Shown piece after piece: positions 49,956 through 59,263 of a stretch of 64,000 nt of DNA (positions within the stretch are counted from its first letter, which is position 1; each line of letters starts with the position of its first letter). The DNA comes from Reyranella humidisoli (GTDB taxonomy: Bacteria; Pseudomonadota; Alphaproteobacteria; Reyranellales; Reyranellaceae), in the NCBI RefSeq assembly GCF_019039055.1, contig NZ_JAHOPB010000001.1:682001-746000 (forward strand), read 5' to 3'. The notes beneath the pieces are model-generated. The model made no database searches. It was not told the DNA's origin and saw nothing but the letters and a program-made list of their open reading frames with translations. Both the position numbers and the translations under genes were made by a program.

Positions 49956-51425
49956 ATGAAGAAGATCTTCACCGCGTGCCTCGGCACGGAGACCAATACC
50001 TTCGCGTCGATCCCGACCGGGCACGGCCTGTTCGAGGAGACCTGCCTCTTCCGCAAGGGCAGCTACGGCAAGAACGTCCCCATGTTCGGTGCACCGCTCG
50101 ACGTCTGGCGCAAGCGCTCCGAGGCCAAGGGATGGCAGGTGGTCGAGAGCCTCTGCGCCTTCGCCCAGCCGGCCGGCAAGACCGTGAAGAAGGTCTATGA
50201 GGCGTTCCGCGACGAGATCGTCGCCGATCTCAAGGCGGCGATGCCGGTCGACGCGGTGTTCCTGTCGATGCACGGCGCCATGGTGGCCGAGGGCTACGAC
50301 GATTGCGAAAGCGACCTGCTGGCCCATGTGCGCAAGGTCGTCGGGCCGGATGTTCCGGTCGGCGTCGAGCTCGACCTTCATTGCAACGTCGGCGAAGGCA
50401 CGATGCGCGACGCAACGGCGCTGGTCCTCTTCAAGGAATACCCGCATGTCGACGTGTCGGACCGCGCCGACGACCTGTTCAACGTCATGGAAGGCGCCAT
50501 CGAGGGCCGCACAAGGCCGGTGATGGCCACCTGGGACTGCCGCATGATCGGCGTGTTTCACACCACGCGCGAGCCGATGCGCGGCTTCGTCGACAAGCTG
50601 ATGGCAATGGAAGGCAAGGACGGCGTGCTCTCGCTCTCCGTCGCCCACGGTTTCCCGTGGTCCGACATCAAGGAGATGAGCAGCCGCATCATCGCCGTCA
50701 CCGACGGCGACAAGGCCAAGGCGGAGAAGCTCGCCAAGGAACTCGGCCAGGAATTCTTCGCCATGCGCCAGGCGACGCAGCCGCCCTACGTGACGCTGGA
50801 GGCCGCCATGGCGAGGGTCAGTTCGCACAACCTGCCCAAGCCGATGGTGCTGGCCGACGTGTCGGACAATGCCGGCGGTGGTGCTGCCTCGGATTCGACC
50901 TTCATCCTGAAGTCGCTGCTCGACGGCAAGGTGAAGGACGCGGCCATCGCCATGTTCTGGGATCCCGGTGCCGTGAAGCTCGCCTTCGAGGTGGGCGAAG
51001 GCGCCGAGCTCGACATTCGGCTGGGCGGCAAGCTCGGGCCGCAGTCCGGCCCGCCGATCGACGCACGCGCCAGGGTGCTGAAGCTTGAGAAGGACGTGTT
51101 CATCCAGTTCGGCGGCGCCCGCAAGGGCACCAACCCGATCGGCGACGTGGCCGCCCTGCAGATCGAGGGCGTGACCGTGATCGTCAACACCAAGCGCTCG
51201 CAGTGCCACAGCCTCGACTGCTTCACCAAGCTCGGCATCGACCCCTCGACCAAGAAAGTCGTCGTCGTGAAGTCGATGCAGCACTTCCATGCCGCCTACG
51301 CCCCGATCGCCAGCGAGGTGGTCTATGTCGCCGCCCCCGGCGCGCTGGTGCCGGACTGGTCGCTGCTGCCCTACACCAAGGCCGACAAGACGCAGTGGCC
51401 CTTCGTCGCCAACCCGCACGCGTGA
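49956..51425 (+). CDS. M81-family metallopeptidase (MlrC-like)
   Basis: A 489-residue protein of the microcystin LR degradation protein C family. The N-terminal FTACLGTETNTFASIPTG is typical; Asp140, His142 (ELDLHCN) and His164 (EYPHVDV) have the D-x-H-x21-H spacing of the zinc site. DNAGGGAASDSTFIL and SMQHFHAAYAPIA belong to the C-terminal half. Family members cleave small peptides or amides; no microcystin pathway (mlrABD) is present, so the substrate is something else. Its TGA overlaps the GTG of a RidA gene. Confidence 0.88.
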   Translation: MKKIFTACLGTETNTFASIPTGHGLFEETCLFRKGSYGKNVPMFGAPLDVWRKRSEAKGWQVVESLCAFAQPAGKTVKKVYEAFRDEIVADLKAAMPVDAVFLSMHGAMVAEGYDDCESDLLAHVRKVVGPDVPVGVELDLHCNVGEGTMRDATALVLFKEYPHVDVSDRADDLFNVMEGAIEGRTRPVMATWDCRMIGVFHTTREPMRGFVDKLMAMEGKDGVLSLSVAHGFPWSDIKEMSSRIIAVTDGDKAKAEKLAKELGQEFFAMRQATQPPYVTLEAAMARVSSHNLPKPMVLADVSDNAGGGAASDSTFILKSLLDGKVKDAAIAMFWDPGAVKLAFEVGEGAELDIRLGGKLGPQSGPPIDARARVLKLEKDVFIQFGGARKGTNPIGDVAALQIEGVTVIVNTKRSQCHSLDCFTKLGIDPSTKKVVVVKSMQHFHAAYAPIASEVVYVAAPGALVPDWSLLPYTKADKTQWPFVANPHA

Positions 51426-51901
51426 GGCATCTCGCCCTCGCAAGCCTTGTGGCTACGGCGACGGCAAGCCTCGCCGCAGCACAGTCGTCACCTGCCCTTT
51501 CGCCCAACGGCGTGCGGACACTCAGCCCGCCCGGCGCCATCAAGGCCGAGGGCACCTGGAGCCTCGGCGCCCGGGCCGGCGACTTCGTCTTCGTCGCCGG
51601 TATGCAGGGCGTCGATCCGGCGACCAACAAGCTGGTCGAGGGCAACGAGGCGCGTATCCGCCAGGCCTTCCTGAACATCAGGCTGATCGCCCAGTCGGAA
51701 GGCGCCAGCCTGCAGGACTGCGTGCGGCTCACGATCTACGTGAGCGACCTCGCCACGGTCGCACCGCTGGTCGACAAGGTGCAGGCCGAACTCTGGGGCA
51801 AGCCGCCCTACCCGCCGCGCACCATGTTCGAGGCCAGGAAACTGTTCGACGGCGACATCATCGAGATCGACAGCGTCTTCTACGCGCCGCAGAGGAAGTG
51901 A
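51422..51901 (+). CDS. RidA-family protein with a signal peptide
   Basis: A 159-residue protein. The first 20 residues (VRHLALASLVATATASLAAA) form a Sec signal, then a RidA/YjgF trimer-forming domain: AGDFVFVAGMQGVDP, RQAFLNIRLIAQSEGASLQDCVRLTIYVSD, PPYPPRTMFEA. RidA deaminates reactive enamines/imines in the cytoplasm; an exported form is less usual. The conserved Arg of active RidA (TIYVSD...R region) appears replaced or shifted. The GTG overlaps the M81 peptidase stop, so the two are translationally coupled. Confidence 0.85.
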   Translation: MRHLALASLVATATASLAAAQSSPALSPNGVRTLSPPGAIKAEGTWSLGARAGDFVFVAGMQGVDPATNKLVEGNEARIRQAFLNIRLIAQSEGASLQDCVRLTIYVSDLATVAPLVDKVQAELWGKPPYPPRTMFEARKLFDGDIIEIDSVFYAPQRK

Positions 51902-51995
51902 CCTCATTGGCGACGCGGAGGGAGGCATGGCGACCTTCGAACCGCGCCGCGTGCTGCGCCTTGCCGAGGCGGCGAAAACCCCGCATTGCAGGGCG

Positions 51996-52024
51996 TTTAC
52001 AGACCTTCGACTCATTGGTATGTT
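51996..52024 (+). promoter_or_regulatory. Predicted prs promoter
   Basis: TTTACA (51996-52001) and TATGTT (52019-52024) are 17 bases apart, close to the sigma-70 consensus. Transcription would begin near 52031, giving an 80-base leader before prs that contains a GCCGTT/AACGGC stem. The rest of the 210-base gap after the RidA gene holds no supported gene. Confidence 0.5.
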
Positions 52025-52111
52025 CCGCCCCGTCGCGGCCCGGGATGGCCGTTTTGTCGTTTTAGATCAACGGCTTAACGATTTCCCGCCCCGGCGCGAG
52101 GGACGCGATCC

Positions 52112-53044
<933 letters not shown>

Positions 53045-53120
53045 GGAATTTCAAGAGATCCGGCGATGGGCACCCCTGGAGGCCACGCCGCGATAACAGA
53101 GCAACCCAAGGAGATGTGAG

Positions 53121-53804
53121 ATGGCAGAGACGACCAAAGTCGTCGCGAAGATGCGGGACCGGGCCGGTAAAGGGGGCGCCCGTTCCAGCCGTCGCGATGG
53201 ACTGATTCCCGCCGTGATCTACGGCGACAAGCAGCCCCCGGTGATGATCGCCGTCGAGCCGAAGACGATCGAGCGCGAGCTTCACAAGGAAGGCTACTTC
53301 AATCACCTGATGAAGATCGCCGTCGATGGCACGGACTACGACGTCCTGCCGCGCGACGTGCAGGTCGATCCGGTGACGGACAAGCCCCTCCATCTCGACT
53401 TTCTGCGCATCGGGCCTGAGTCGATCATCACCGTGCAGGTGCCCGTGCACTTCCGCAACGAGCTGGCGTCGCCCGGCATCAAGCGCGGCGGCGTGCTGAA
53501 CGTGGTGCTGCACGAGATCACCGTGCGCACCAAGGCCAGCTCCATTCCGGAGTATTTCGAGGTCGACCTGACCGGTCTCGAGATCGGCCATTCGATCCAC
53601 ATGTCGACGCTGAACATCCCGGAGAGCGTCCGGGTCGTGACGCGCGACAAGAACGCGACCGTGGCCTCGATCGCCGCCCCGACCGTGGCCCGCGAAGCGG
53701 CCGCGACGGAAGCGGCTCCGGCCGATGGTGCGGCGCCGGCGGCGGGTGCAGCGGCGGCGGCTCCGGCAGCAGGCGCCAAGGCGCCCGCTCCGGCGAAGAA
53801 GTAA
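53121..53804 (+). CDS. rplY: 50S ribosomal protein L25/general stress protein Ctc
   Basis: L25 binds 5S rRNA in the large subunit. The 227-residue protein is the long CTC form: an N-terminal L25 beta-barrel (RDRAGKGGARSSRRDGLIPAVIYG, HKEGYFNHLM), a TL5-type C-terminal domain (PVHFRNELASPGIKRGGVLN, EYFEVDLTGLEIGHSIHMS) and an Ala/Pro-rich tail of about 35 residues ending APAKK. AAGGAGATG precedes the ATG. pth follows by 27 bases. Confidence 0.96.
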   Translation: MAETTKVVAKMRDRAGKGGARSSRRDGLIPAVIYGDKQPPVMIAVEPKTIERELHKEGYFNHLMKIAVDGTDYDVLPRDVQVDPVTDKPLHLDFLRIGPESIITVQVPVHFRNELASPGIKRGGVLNVVLHEITVRTKASSIPEYFEVDLTGLEIGHSIHMSTLNIPESVRVVTRDKNATVASIAAPTVAREAAATEAAPADGAAPAAGAAAAAPAAGAKAPAPAKK

Positions 53805-53831
53805 CAGGCGGGCGAAGGCTCCGCTCCGTCG

Positions 53832-54473
53832 ATGCTTCTGCTGGTCGGGCTCGGCAATCCCGGGTCGCGCTATGCGGGGCACCGGCACAACGTGGGATTC
53901 ATGGCGGTGGACGAGATCGTCCGCCGCCGTGTCTTCTCCCCGTGGCGTTCGCGTTTCAACGGCGAGGTGGCCGAGGGCCATCTGGGCGGCGAGCGCGTCA
54001 TCGCCCTGAAGCCGATGACGTTCATGAACGAATCGAGCAAGGCCGTGGGCGAAGCCGTGCGCTTCCTCAAGGTGCCGCTCGACCGGCTGGTCGTCTTCCA
54101 CGACGAACTCGACATCGCACCGGGAAAGGTGCGCATGAAGAAGGGCGGCGGCGCCGGCGGGCATAACGGCCTGCGCGACATCGACGCCCATGTCGGCAAG
54201 GATTACCGCCGGGTCCGTATCGGCATCGGCCACCCCGGCCACAAGGACCTGGTGCTGCACTGGGTGCTGCGCGACTTCGAGCGCGATGAGCGCGACCCGA
54301 AGGACGGGTGGCTGCCGAAGGTGCTGAACGCGCTGGCCGAGGAAGCGGCGCTGCTGGTCGAAGGCGGCGCCAAGGCCGACGAGAAATACATGAGCCGGGT
54401 GGCGCATCTTGCGCCGCCTCCCGATCTTCCGGCCCGCCTCGACATCAAGGGCGCCCAGGACAGCAAAGAGTAG
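53832..54473 (+). CDS. pth: Peptidyl-tRNA hydrolase
   Basis: Pth releases peptides from tRNAs that fall off the ribosome. The 213-residue protein has the N-terminal [22 protein letters not shown] with catalytic His, [43 protein letters not shown] and RIGIGHPG. It is slightly longer than E. coli Pth through a C-terminal extension. The order rplY-pth-ychF is conserved in many bacteria. Confidence 0.97.
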   Translation: MLLLVGLGNPGSRYAGHRHNVGFMAVDEIVRRRVFSPWRSRFNGEVAEGHLGGERVIALKPMTFMNESSKAVGEAVRFLKVPLDRLVVFHDELDIAPGKVRMKKGGGAGGHNGLRDIDAHVGKDYRRVRIGIGHPGHKDLVLHWVLRDFERDERDPKDGWLPKVLNALAEEAALLVEGGAKADEKYMSRVAHLAPPPDLPARLDIKGAQDSKE

Positions 54474-54476
54474 AAC

Positions 54477-55574
54477 ATGGGTTTCAATTGCGGAATCGTC
54501 GGCCTGCCCAACGTCGGCAAGTCGACCCTGTTCAACGCGCTGACCGCCACGCAGGCGGCGCAGGCGGCCAACTATCCGTTTTGCACCATCGAGCCGAACG
54601 TCGGCCGCGTCGCCGTGCCCGATCCCCGGCTCGACAAGCTCGCGGCCATCGCGGGCTCGGCCAAGATCATCAACACCCAGCTCGAATTCGTCGACATCGC
54701 CGGTCTGGTGAAGGGCGCCTCCCGCGGCGAGGGGCTGGGCAACCAGTTCCTGGGCAACATCCGCGAGGTCGATGCGATCGTCCACGTGCTGCGCTGCTTC
54801 GAGGACGGCGACGTCACGCACGTGAGCGGCAAGGTCGATCCGGTGAGCGACGCCGAGGTCGTCGAGACCGAGCTGATGCTGGCCGACATGGACAGCCTTG
54901 AGAAGCGCCTGCCCAACCTCGAGAAGAAGGCCAAGGGCGGCGACAAGGAATCGGGCGCCGAGGTGCCGGTCGTGAAGAAGGCGCTCGACGCGCTGCGCGA
55001 TGGCAAGCCGGCCCGCGAGGCCAAGCTCACCGACGACGAGCGCGCGATCTTCGCCCGCCTGCAGCTCATCACCGCCAAGCCGATGATGTACGTGCTGAAC
55101 GTCGAGGAAAGCTCGGCCGCCACCGGCAACGAGCACAGCGCCAGGGCCGAGGCTTTCGCCACGTCGCGCGGCATGCCGTCGGTCGTGATCTCCGCCGCCA
55201 TCGAGGCCGAGGTGGCACAGCTCCCGGCCGAGGACCAGAGCGACTACCTGTCTTCGCTCGGCCTCGCGGAAACCGGCCTCGCCCGCGTCGTGCGCGCGGG
55301 CTACGCGCTGCTCGACCTCGTGACGTTCTTCACGGTGGGCCCGAAGGAAGCGCGCGCCTGGACGGTGCGCCGCGAAGCCACCGCACCGCAGGCGGCCGGC
55401 GTCATCCATACCGACTTCGAGAAGGGCTTCATCCGCGCCGAGACGATCGCCTTCGACGACTATGTCACGCTGAACGGCGAGTCCGGCGCACGCGATGCCG
55501 GCAAGCTCCGGCTCGAAGGCAAGGAATACGCCGTGAAGGACGGCGACGTATTTCATTTCAGGTTCAATGTCTGA
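54477..55574 (+). CDS. ychF: Ribosome-binding ATPase YchF/OLA1
   Basis: YchF is an Obg-related P-loop ATPase that binds ribosomes and the stress response machinery. The 365-residue protein has G1 GLPNVGKSTLFNALT, the switch FCTIEPNVGRV, G3 FVDIAGLVKGASRGEGLGNQFL, the NVEES-type G4 variant expected for ATP specificity, and a C-terminal TGS domain ending KDGDVFHFRFNV. It starts 3 bases after pth. Its last codons lie inside a 19-bp perfect palindrome. Confidence 0.97.
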   Translation: MGFNCGIVGLPNVGKSTLFNALTATQAAQAANYPFCTIEPNVGRVAVPDPRLDKLAAIAGSAKIINTQLEFVDIAGLVKGASRGEGLGNQFLGNIREVDAIVHVLRCFEDGDVTHVSGKVDPVSDAEVVETELMLADMDSLEKRLPNLEKKAKGGDKESGAEVPVVKKALDALRDGKPAREAKLTDDERAIFARLQLITAKPMMYVLNVEESSAATGNEHSARAEAFATSRGMPSVVISAAIEAEVAQLPAEDQSDYLSSLGLAETGLARVVRAGYALLDLVTFFTVGPKEARAWTVRREATAPQAAGVIHTDFEKGFIRAETIAFDDYVTLNGESGARDAGKLRLEGKEYAVKDGDVFHFRFNV

Positions 55575-55602
55575 GGCGCCTCAGCGCCTCAGACATTGAA
55601 CC
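55561..55602. repeat. Perfect 19-bp-arm palindrome at the end of ychF
   Basis: Positions 55561-55579 and 55584-55602 are exact reverse complements separated by CTCA. The left arm contains the last four sense codons and stop of ychF, so the right arm is an inverted copy of the end of the gene. It should form a very stable hairpin in the mRNA. No T-run follows, so if it terminates transcription it does so unconventionally. Confidence 0.9.
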
Positions 55603-55666
55603 GGCGAACGGCAGCGCTTGTCATCAAGCACGAGAGTTCGCACCGCGCAGAATGGATAAGAACCCT

Positions 55667-55789
55667 CTTCCCCATTCAGATGGGGAAGTGCCCCGTCATA
55701 CGGGGCGATGGGGTCATGCGCGTCGGCACCGACCACTCTGACCCCTCCGTCGGCGATTACGCCGACACCTCCCCATTTGAATGGGGAGG
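55667..55789. repeat. Array of five consecutive hairpins
   Basis: Five inverted repeats follow one another with 1-3 unpaired bases between them: CTTCCCCAT/ATGGGGAAG (55667-55688), GCCCCGT/ACGGGGC (55690-55706), GGGGTC/GACCCC with an inner GTCGG/CCGAC (55710-55745), GTCGGCG/CGCCGAC (55749-55766) and CCTCCCCATT/AATGGGGAGG (55768-55789). The array lies between convergent ychF and phoX-like genes. It resembles a composite repetitive element; a degenerate relative of the last hairpin is at 12911. Confidence 0.88.
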
Positions 55790-55807
55790 CAAGCACGGAG
55801 TCCGTCG

Positions 55808-57739
55808 CTACGTACCGATCGTCCCCCCGCCCTTCTTCGTGATCGCGATCACCGACGGCCGCGGCGGCATGCCGTCCTTGAAGTCGGGCCAGCGCGTCGA
55901 GGGCTTCTCGTAGCTCGAGCCGCGATCCTCGCCGGGATGCTGGATGGCGAGGAACAGCGTCTTGTCGTCCGGCGTGAAGATCGGCCCGCACACTTCGGCG
56001 CCCGTCGGCGCCTGATAGAAGCAGCGCGTCAGCGCCCGGCCGAAGCCCACCGTGTCGGCGGCATAGAGGCCGTCGGCGATGCCGGCGGCGGAAGGGCCGC
56101 CGTCGGTCGCGATCCAGATGCGGCCCTTGCTGTCGAAGGCGATGTTGTCGGGACAGCTCAGCCAGCCATTCTCCGAGGTCGCGCGATGATAGCGGGCGCC
56201 GGCGTCCTGGCCGGGCTTGCCGCCCAGCAGGAAGATCGACCAGGTGCCTTCCGGCGCGGCATGGTCGCCGTCCTTGGGCGCGATCTCGAGGATATGGCCA
56301 TGATCGTTCGAGGCCCGCGGATTGGCCTTGTCGACCTGGTCGGGCTTGCGCCGGCCGTTGTTGGTCAGCACGACATAGACGCGGCCGTTGACCGGATTGG
56401 TTTCGATATCCTCCGGCCGGTCCATCGGCGTCGCCTTGAGCAGGTCGGCGGCCAGCCGCGTCCTCACCAGCACGTCGCCCTGGGTTACGAAGCCGTTCGT
56501 GGCCGTCAGCGGCCCCTGCCCCTGGACCAGCGGCAGCCACTCGACCTTGCCGTCGGCATCGAAACGCGCGACCGAGAGCGTGCCCTCGTCCAGCAGGTTC
56601 CTGTTGGACGCCCGATCGTTCGGGTTCCACGGCTTGGACGTGACAAACCGGTATACATATTCGAACCGCTCGTCGTCGCCGCTGTAGAACACCACACGGC
56701 CGTCCTTCGCCAGCGCGTAGGTGCAACCCTCATGCTTGAAGCGGCCGAGCGCGGTGCGCTTGATCGGCACTGCCGCGGGATCGTAGGGATCCGTCTCGAC
56801 CACCCAGCCGAACCGGTTGGGCTCGTTCGGTTCCTTGTCGAAGTTGAAGCGGTCGACATGCTGGCCCCAGGCATTGGTCGCCTTGGCCACTCCGTAGCGC
56901 TTGCCGAGCTCGGTATCGGCCAACCGCGCCGCGTCGCCATCGAAGTAGAAGTTGAAATTCTCCTCGCAGGTCAGCCACGTGCCCCAGGGCGTGCTGCCGC
57001 CGGCGCAATTGCCGAACGTGCCCAGCACGCGCGTTCCCGTGGGATCGGCGGACGTCTTCATCTTGTCGTGCCCAGCGGCGGGGCCTGAAATCTCCATCGG
57101 TGTCGTCGCGGTGAGACGGCGCGCGAACCTGCTGTCGGGCACGACTTTCCAGCCGGCGCCCTCGCGCACGATCTCGACGATCGCACCGCCGACCGACGCC
57201 ATCTCGACCGCGACCTGCTCCCGCGTGGCCTTGAGCGCGGCGCCGCGACCGGCGCCGAGGCCGGGAAACATGAGGTTGGCGTTCGTGTACTCGTGGTTGG
57301 CGACCATCAGGAAGCGGTCGCCGCTGCGGCTGCCGGCCGGCATCGGGTAGAGGCCGAGATAGTCGTTGTTGTAGCCGAACCGCTTCTCCTGCTCCGCAGC
57401 CGTCAGAGCCGCCGGATCGAAAGCCGCGCCGCCGCCGATGAGGGGATCGCCCCAGCGGATCAGCACCTGCATCTTGTAGCCTTCGGCGACATGCTGCGTG
57501 TCGTCGAGCGTGTGCGCGAGTTCCTTGAACGTGAGCGTCGAGGGACCGTTCACCTGGGCCTGCGCGTCGGTGCTGGCGAACGGGCTGCCGAGCGAGGCGG
57601 CGACGCTCACGCCTGCGAGACCGCGCAACGCGTCGCGCCGGCTGAGGCGCCGCTCGATCAAATCGCCGATCGACGGCTCGGTACTGGCATTCACGCCGAT
57701 ATCGTCGGGATCGATGAAGTCATCGCTGTGCGCGGCCAT
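55808..57739 (-). CDS. PhoX-family secreted phosphatase (DUF839)
   Basis: A 643-residue protein. The N terminus contains a Tat signal (RRLSRRDALRGLAGVSVAASLG), which fits export of folded, metal-loaded PhoX enzymes. Mature motifs include MVANHEYTNANLMFPG, GTFGNCAGGSTPWGTWLTCEENF, FGWVVETDPYDP, ALGRFKHEG, RFEYVYRFVT and SCPDNIAFDSKGRIWIATDG. PhoX enzymes are calcium/iron phosphomonoesterases acting in the periplasm. It diverges from a phytase-like gene, supporting a role in organic phosphate use; no clear Pho box was seen. Confidence 0.88.
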   Translation of the reverse strand: MAAHSDDFIDPDDIGVNASTEPSIGDLIERRLSRRDALRGLAGVSVAASLGSPFASTDAQAQVNGPSTLTFKELAHTLDDTQHVAEGYKMQVLIRWGDPLIGGGAAFDPAALTAAEQEKRFGYNNDYLGLYPMPAGSRSGDRFLMVANHEYTNANLMFPGLGAGRGAALKATREQVAVEMASVGGAIVEIVREGAGWKVVPDSRFARRLTATTPMEISGPAAGHDKMKTSADPTGTRVLGTFGNCAGGSTPWGTWLTCEENFNFYFDGDAARLADTELGKRYGVAKATNAWGQHVDRFNFDKEPNEPNRFGWVVETDPYDPAAVPIKRTALGRFKHEGCTYALAKDGRVVFYSGDDERFEYVYRFVTSKPWNPNDRASNRNLLDEGTLSVARFDADGKVEWLPLVQGQGPLTATNGFVTQGDVLVRTRLAADLLKATPMDRPEDIETNPVNGRVYVVLTNNGRRKPDQVDKANPRASNDHGHILEIAPKDGDHAAPEGTWSIFLLGGKPGQDAGARYHRATSENGWLSCPDNIAFDSKGRIWIATDGGPSAAGIADGLYAADTVGFGRALTRCFYQAPTGAEVCGPIFTPDDKTLFLAIQHPGEDRGSSYEKPSTRWPDFKDGMPPRPSVIAITKKGGGTIGT

Positions 57740-57892
57740 GCCAACTCCTGGAAACAGCCTGTCTGGTAACCGGCGATGGTGGCGTTTCCGTTACGAGTTT
57801 GCCCGGCCTCCGGCGCGATCCACAAGCACCGTCAGCAAACCGTAGCGCGATGCCTGTAGCAGGCGGATGTCACACCTCATGAAGAGACCGAC

Positions 57893-59263
57893 ATGAAAAC
57901 ACATCTGCTGCTTGCGACCTCCGCCACCGCCTTGCTGCTGGCCGCGTTCCCCGCCTCGGCCCAGACCAAGTTCCCGGCCACGCTTGAAGGGCACGCGATC
58001 CTGCCGGCCATGACGCTCGTTCCTGCCCCGGCCGACGCGCCGCAGGAGCTGCAGATCTCCGGCCGCTATGCCGGTCCGGCCGGGCAGAGGACCGACACGC
58101 CCGAGAGCGTGCAGGCTTTCTCCGCCCTCTCCGACAAGGCAGCACCACGCCCGACCGGCCTCATGCTGCCGCTGAAGGGCCAGGCCGTGCAGGGCCTGTC
58201 CGGCATCAGGAACATGAAGGACGGCACCTTCCTGACCCTGACCGACAACGGCTTCGGCTCGAAGGCCAACTCGCCCGATTCGATGCTGATGTTCCACGTG
58301 CTGAAGCCCGACTGGAAGAGCGGCGCCGTCGAGCGCGTCTCGACCACCTTCCTCAGCGATCCCGACCGCAAGGTACCGTTCCGCATCGTCAACGAGAACA
58401 CGCCCAGACGTTACCTGACCGGCGGCGACTTCGATCTCGAATCGGTGCAGCCGATCGGCGACGCGCTGTACTTCGGCGAGGAATTCGGCCCCTTCCTGAT
58501 CAAGACCGACAAGAGCGGCAAGGTCCTGCAGGTCTTCGAGACCAGGGTCGACGGCAAGGTCGTGCGCTCACCCGACCATCCCGCGATGACGCTGCCGGGC
58601 GCGCCCGGCGCGGTGAAGTTCGAGGTCCGGCGCAGCAAGGGCTTCGAGGGCATGGCGGCCTCGCCTGACGGCAAGTTCCTCTATCCGCTGCTCGAGGGCC
58701 CGCTGGTGACCGAGTCGGGCGAGATGGAAGCGAAGGACGGCAAGCGCTTCCTGCGCATCCTCGAATTCGACGTGGCCAAGGGCGAGTACACGGGCAAGAG
58801 CTTCAAGTACACGCTCGAGGCGCCGGGCAATGCCATCGGCGACTTCAACATGATCGACGCCAGCACCGGCCTGATCATCGAGCGCGACGACACCGAGGGC
58901 GACACGGCGCAAGCCTGCAAGGACGGCACCGTGAAGGCCGACTGCTTCAACGTGCCGGCGAAGTTCAAGCGCATCTACAAGATCGACATGAGCCAGGCCG
59001 ATACCGACGGCTTCGTGAAGAAGGTCGGCTACATCGACCTGATGGACATCCAGGATCCGAACAAGGTCGCGCGCGCAGGTGCCAAGGACGGCAAGCTCAC
59101 CTTCCCGTTCTTCACCATCGAGAACGTCGACCTGGTCGATGCCGACCACATCATCGTCGGCAACGACAACAACCTGCCCTTCTCGTCGGGCCGCGCGCTG
59201 GGCAAGTCCGACGACAACGAGCTGATCCTGCTCAAGGTCACAGATCTGCTGAAGGCCAAGTAG
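57893..59263 (+). CDS. Esterase-like/phytase-like secreted protein
   Basis: A 456-residue protein with a Sec signal (MKTHLLLATSATALLLAAFPASAQ). The mature part has the pattern of the phytase-like esterase family: VQGLSGIRNMKDGTFLTLTDNGFG, ALYFGEEFGPFLIKTD, GFEGMAASPDGKFLYPLLEG, GNAIGDFNMIDASTGLIIERDD and the C-terminal NVDLVDADHIIVGNDNNLPFSSGR. Phosphoester substrates are likely but not proven. It is divergent from the PhoX-like gene and ends one base before the convergent tctA stop. Confidence 0.85.
   Translation: MKTHLLLATSATALLLAAFPASAQTKFPATLEGHAILPAMTLVPAPADAPQELQISGRYAGPAGQRTDTPESVQAFSALSDKAAPRPTGLMLPLKGQAVQGLSGIRNMKDGTFLTLTDNGFGSKANSPDSMLMFHVLKPDWKSGAVERVSTTFLSDPDRKVPFRIVNENTPRRYLTGGDFDLESVQPIGDALYFGEEFGPFLIKTDKSGKVLQVFETRVDGKVVRSPDHPAMTLPGAPGAVKFEVRRSKGFEGMAASPDGKFLYPLLEGPLVTESGEMEAKDGKRFLRILEFDVAKGEYTGKSFKYTLEAPGNAIGDFNMIDASTGLIIERDDTEGDTAQACKDGTVKADCFNVPAKFKRIYKIDMSQADTDGFVKKVGYIDLMDIQDPNKVARAGAKDGKLTFPFFTIENVDLVDADHIIVGNDNNLPFSSGRALGKSDDNELILLKVTDLLKAK

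Noticed and set aside
57800-57892. Possible Pho box (CTGTAGC and ATGTCAC) before the phytase-like gene
   Set aside because: Repeats are too degenerate and the spacing does not fit the 7-4-7 pattern.
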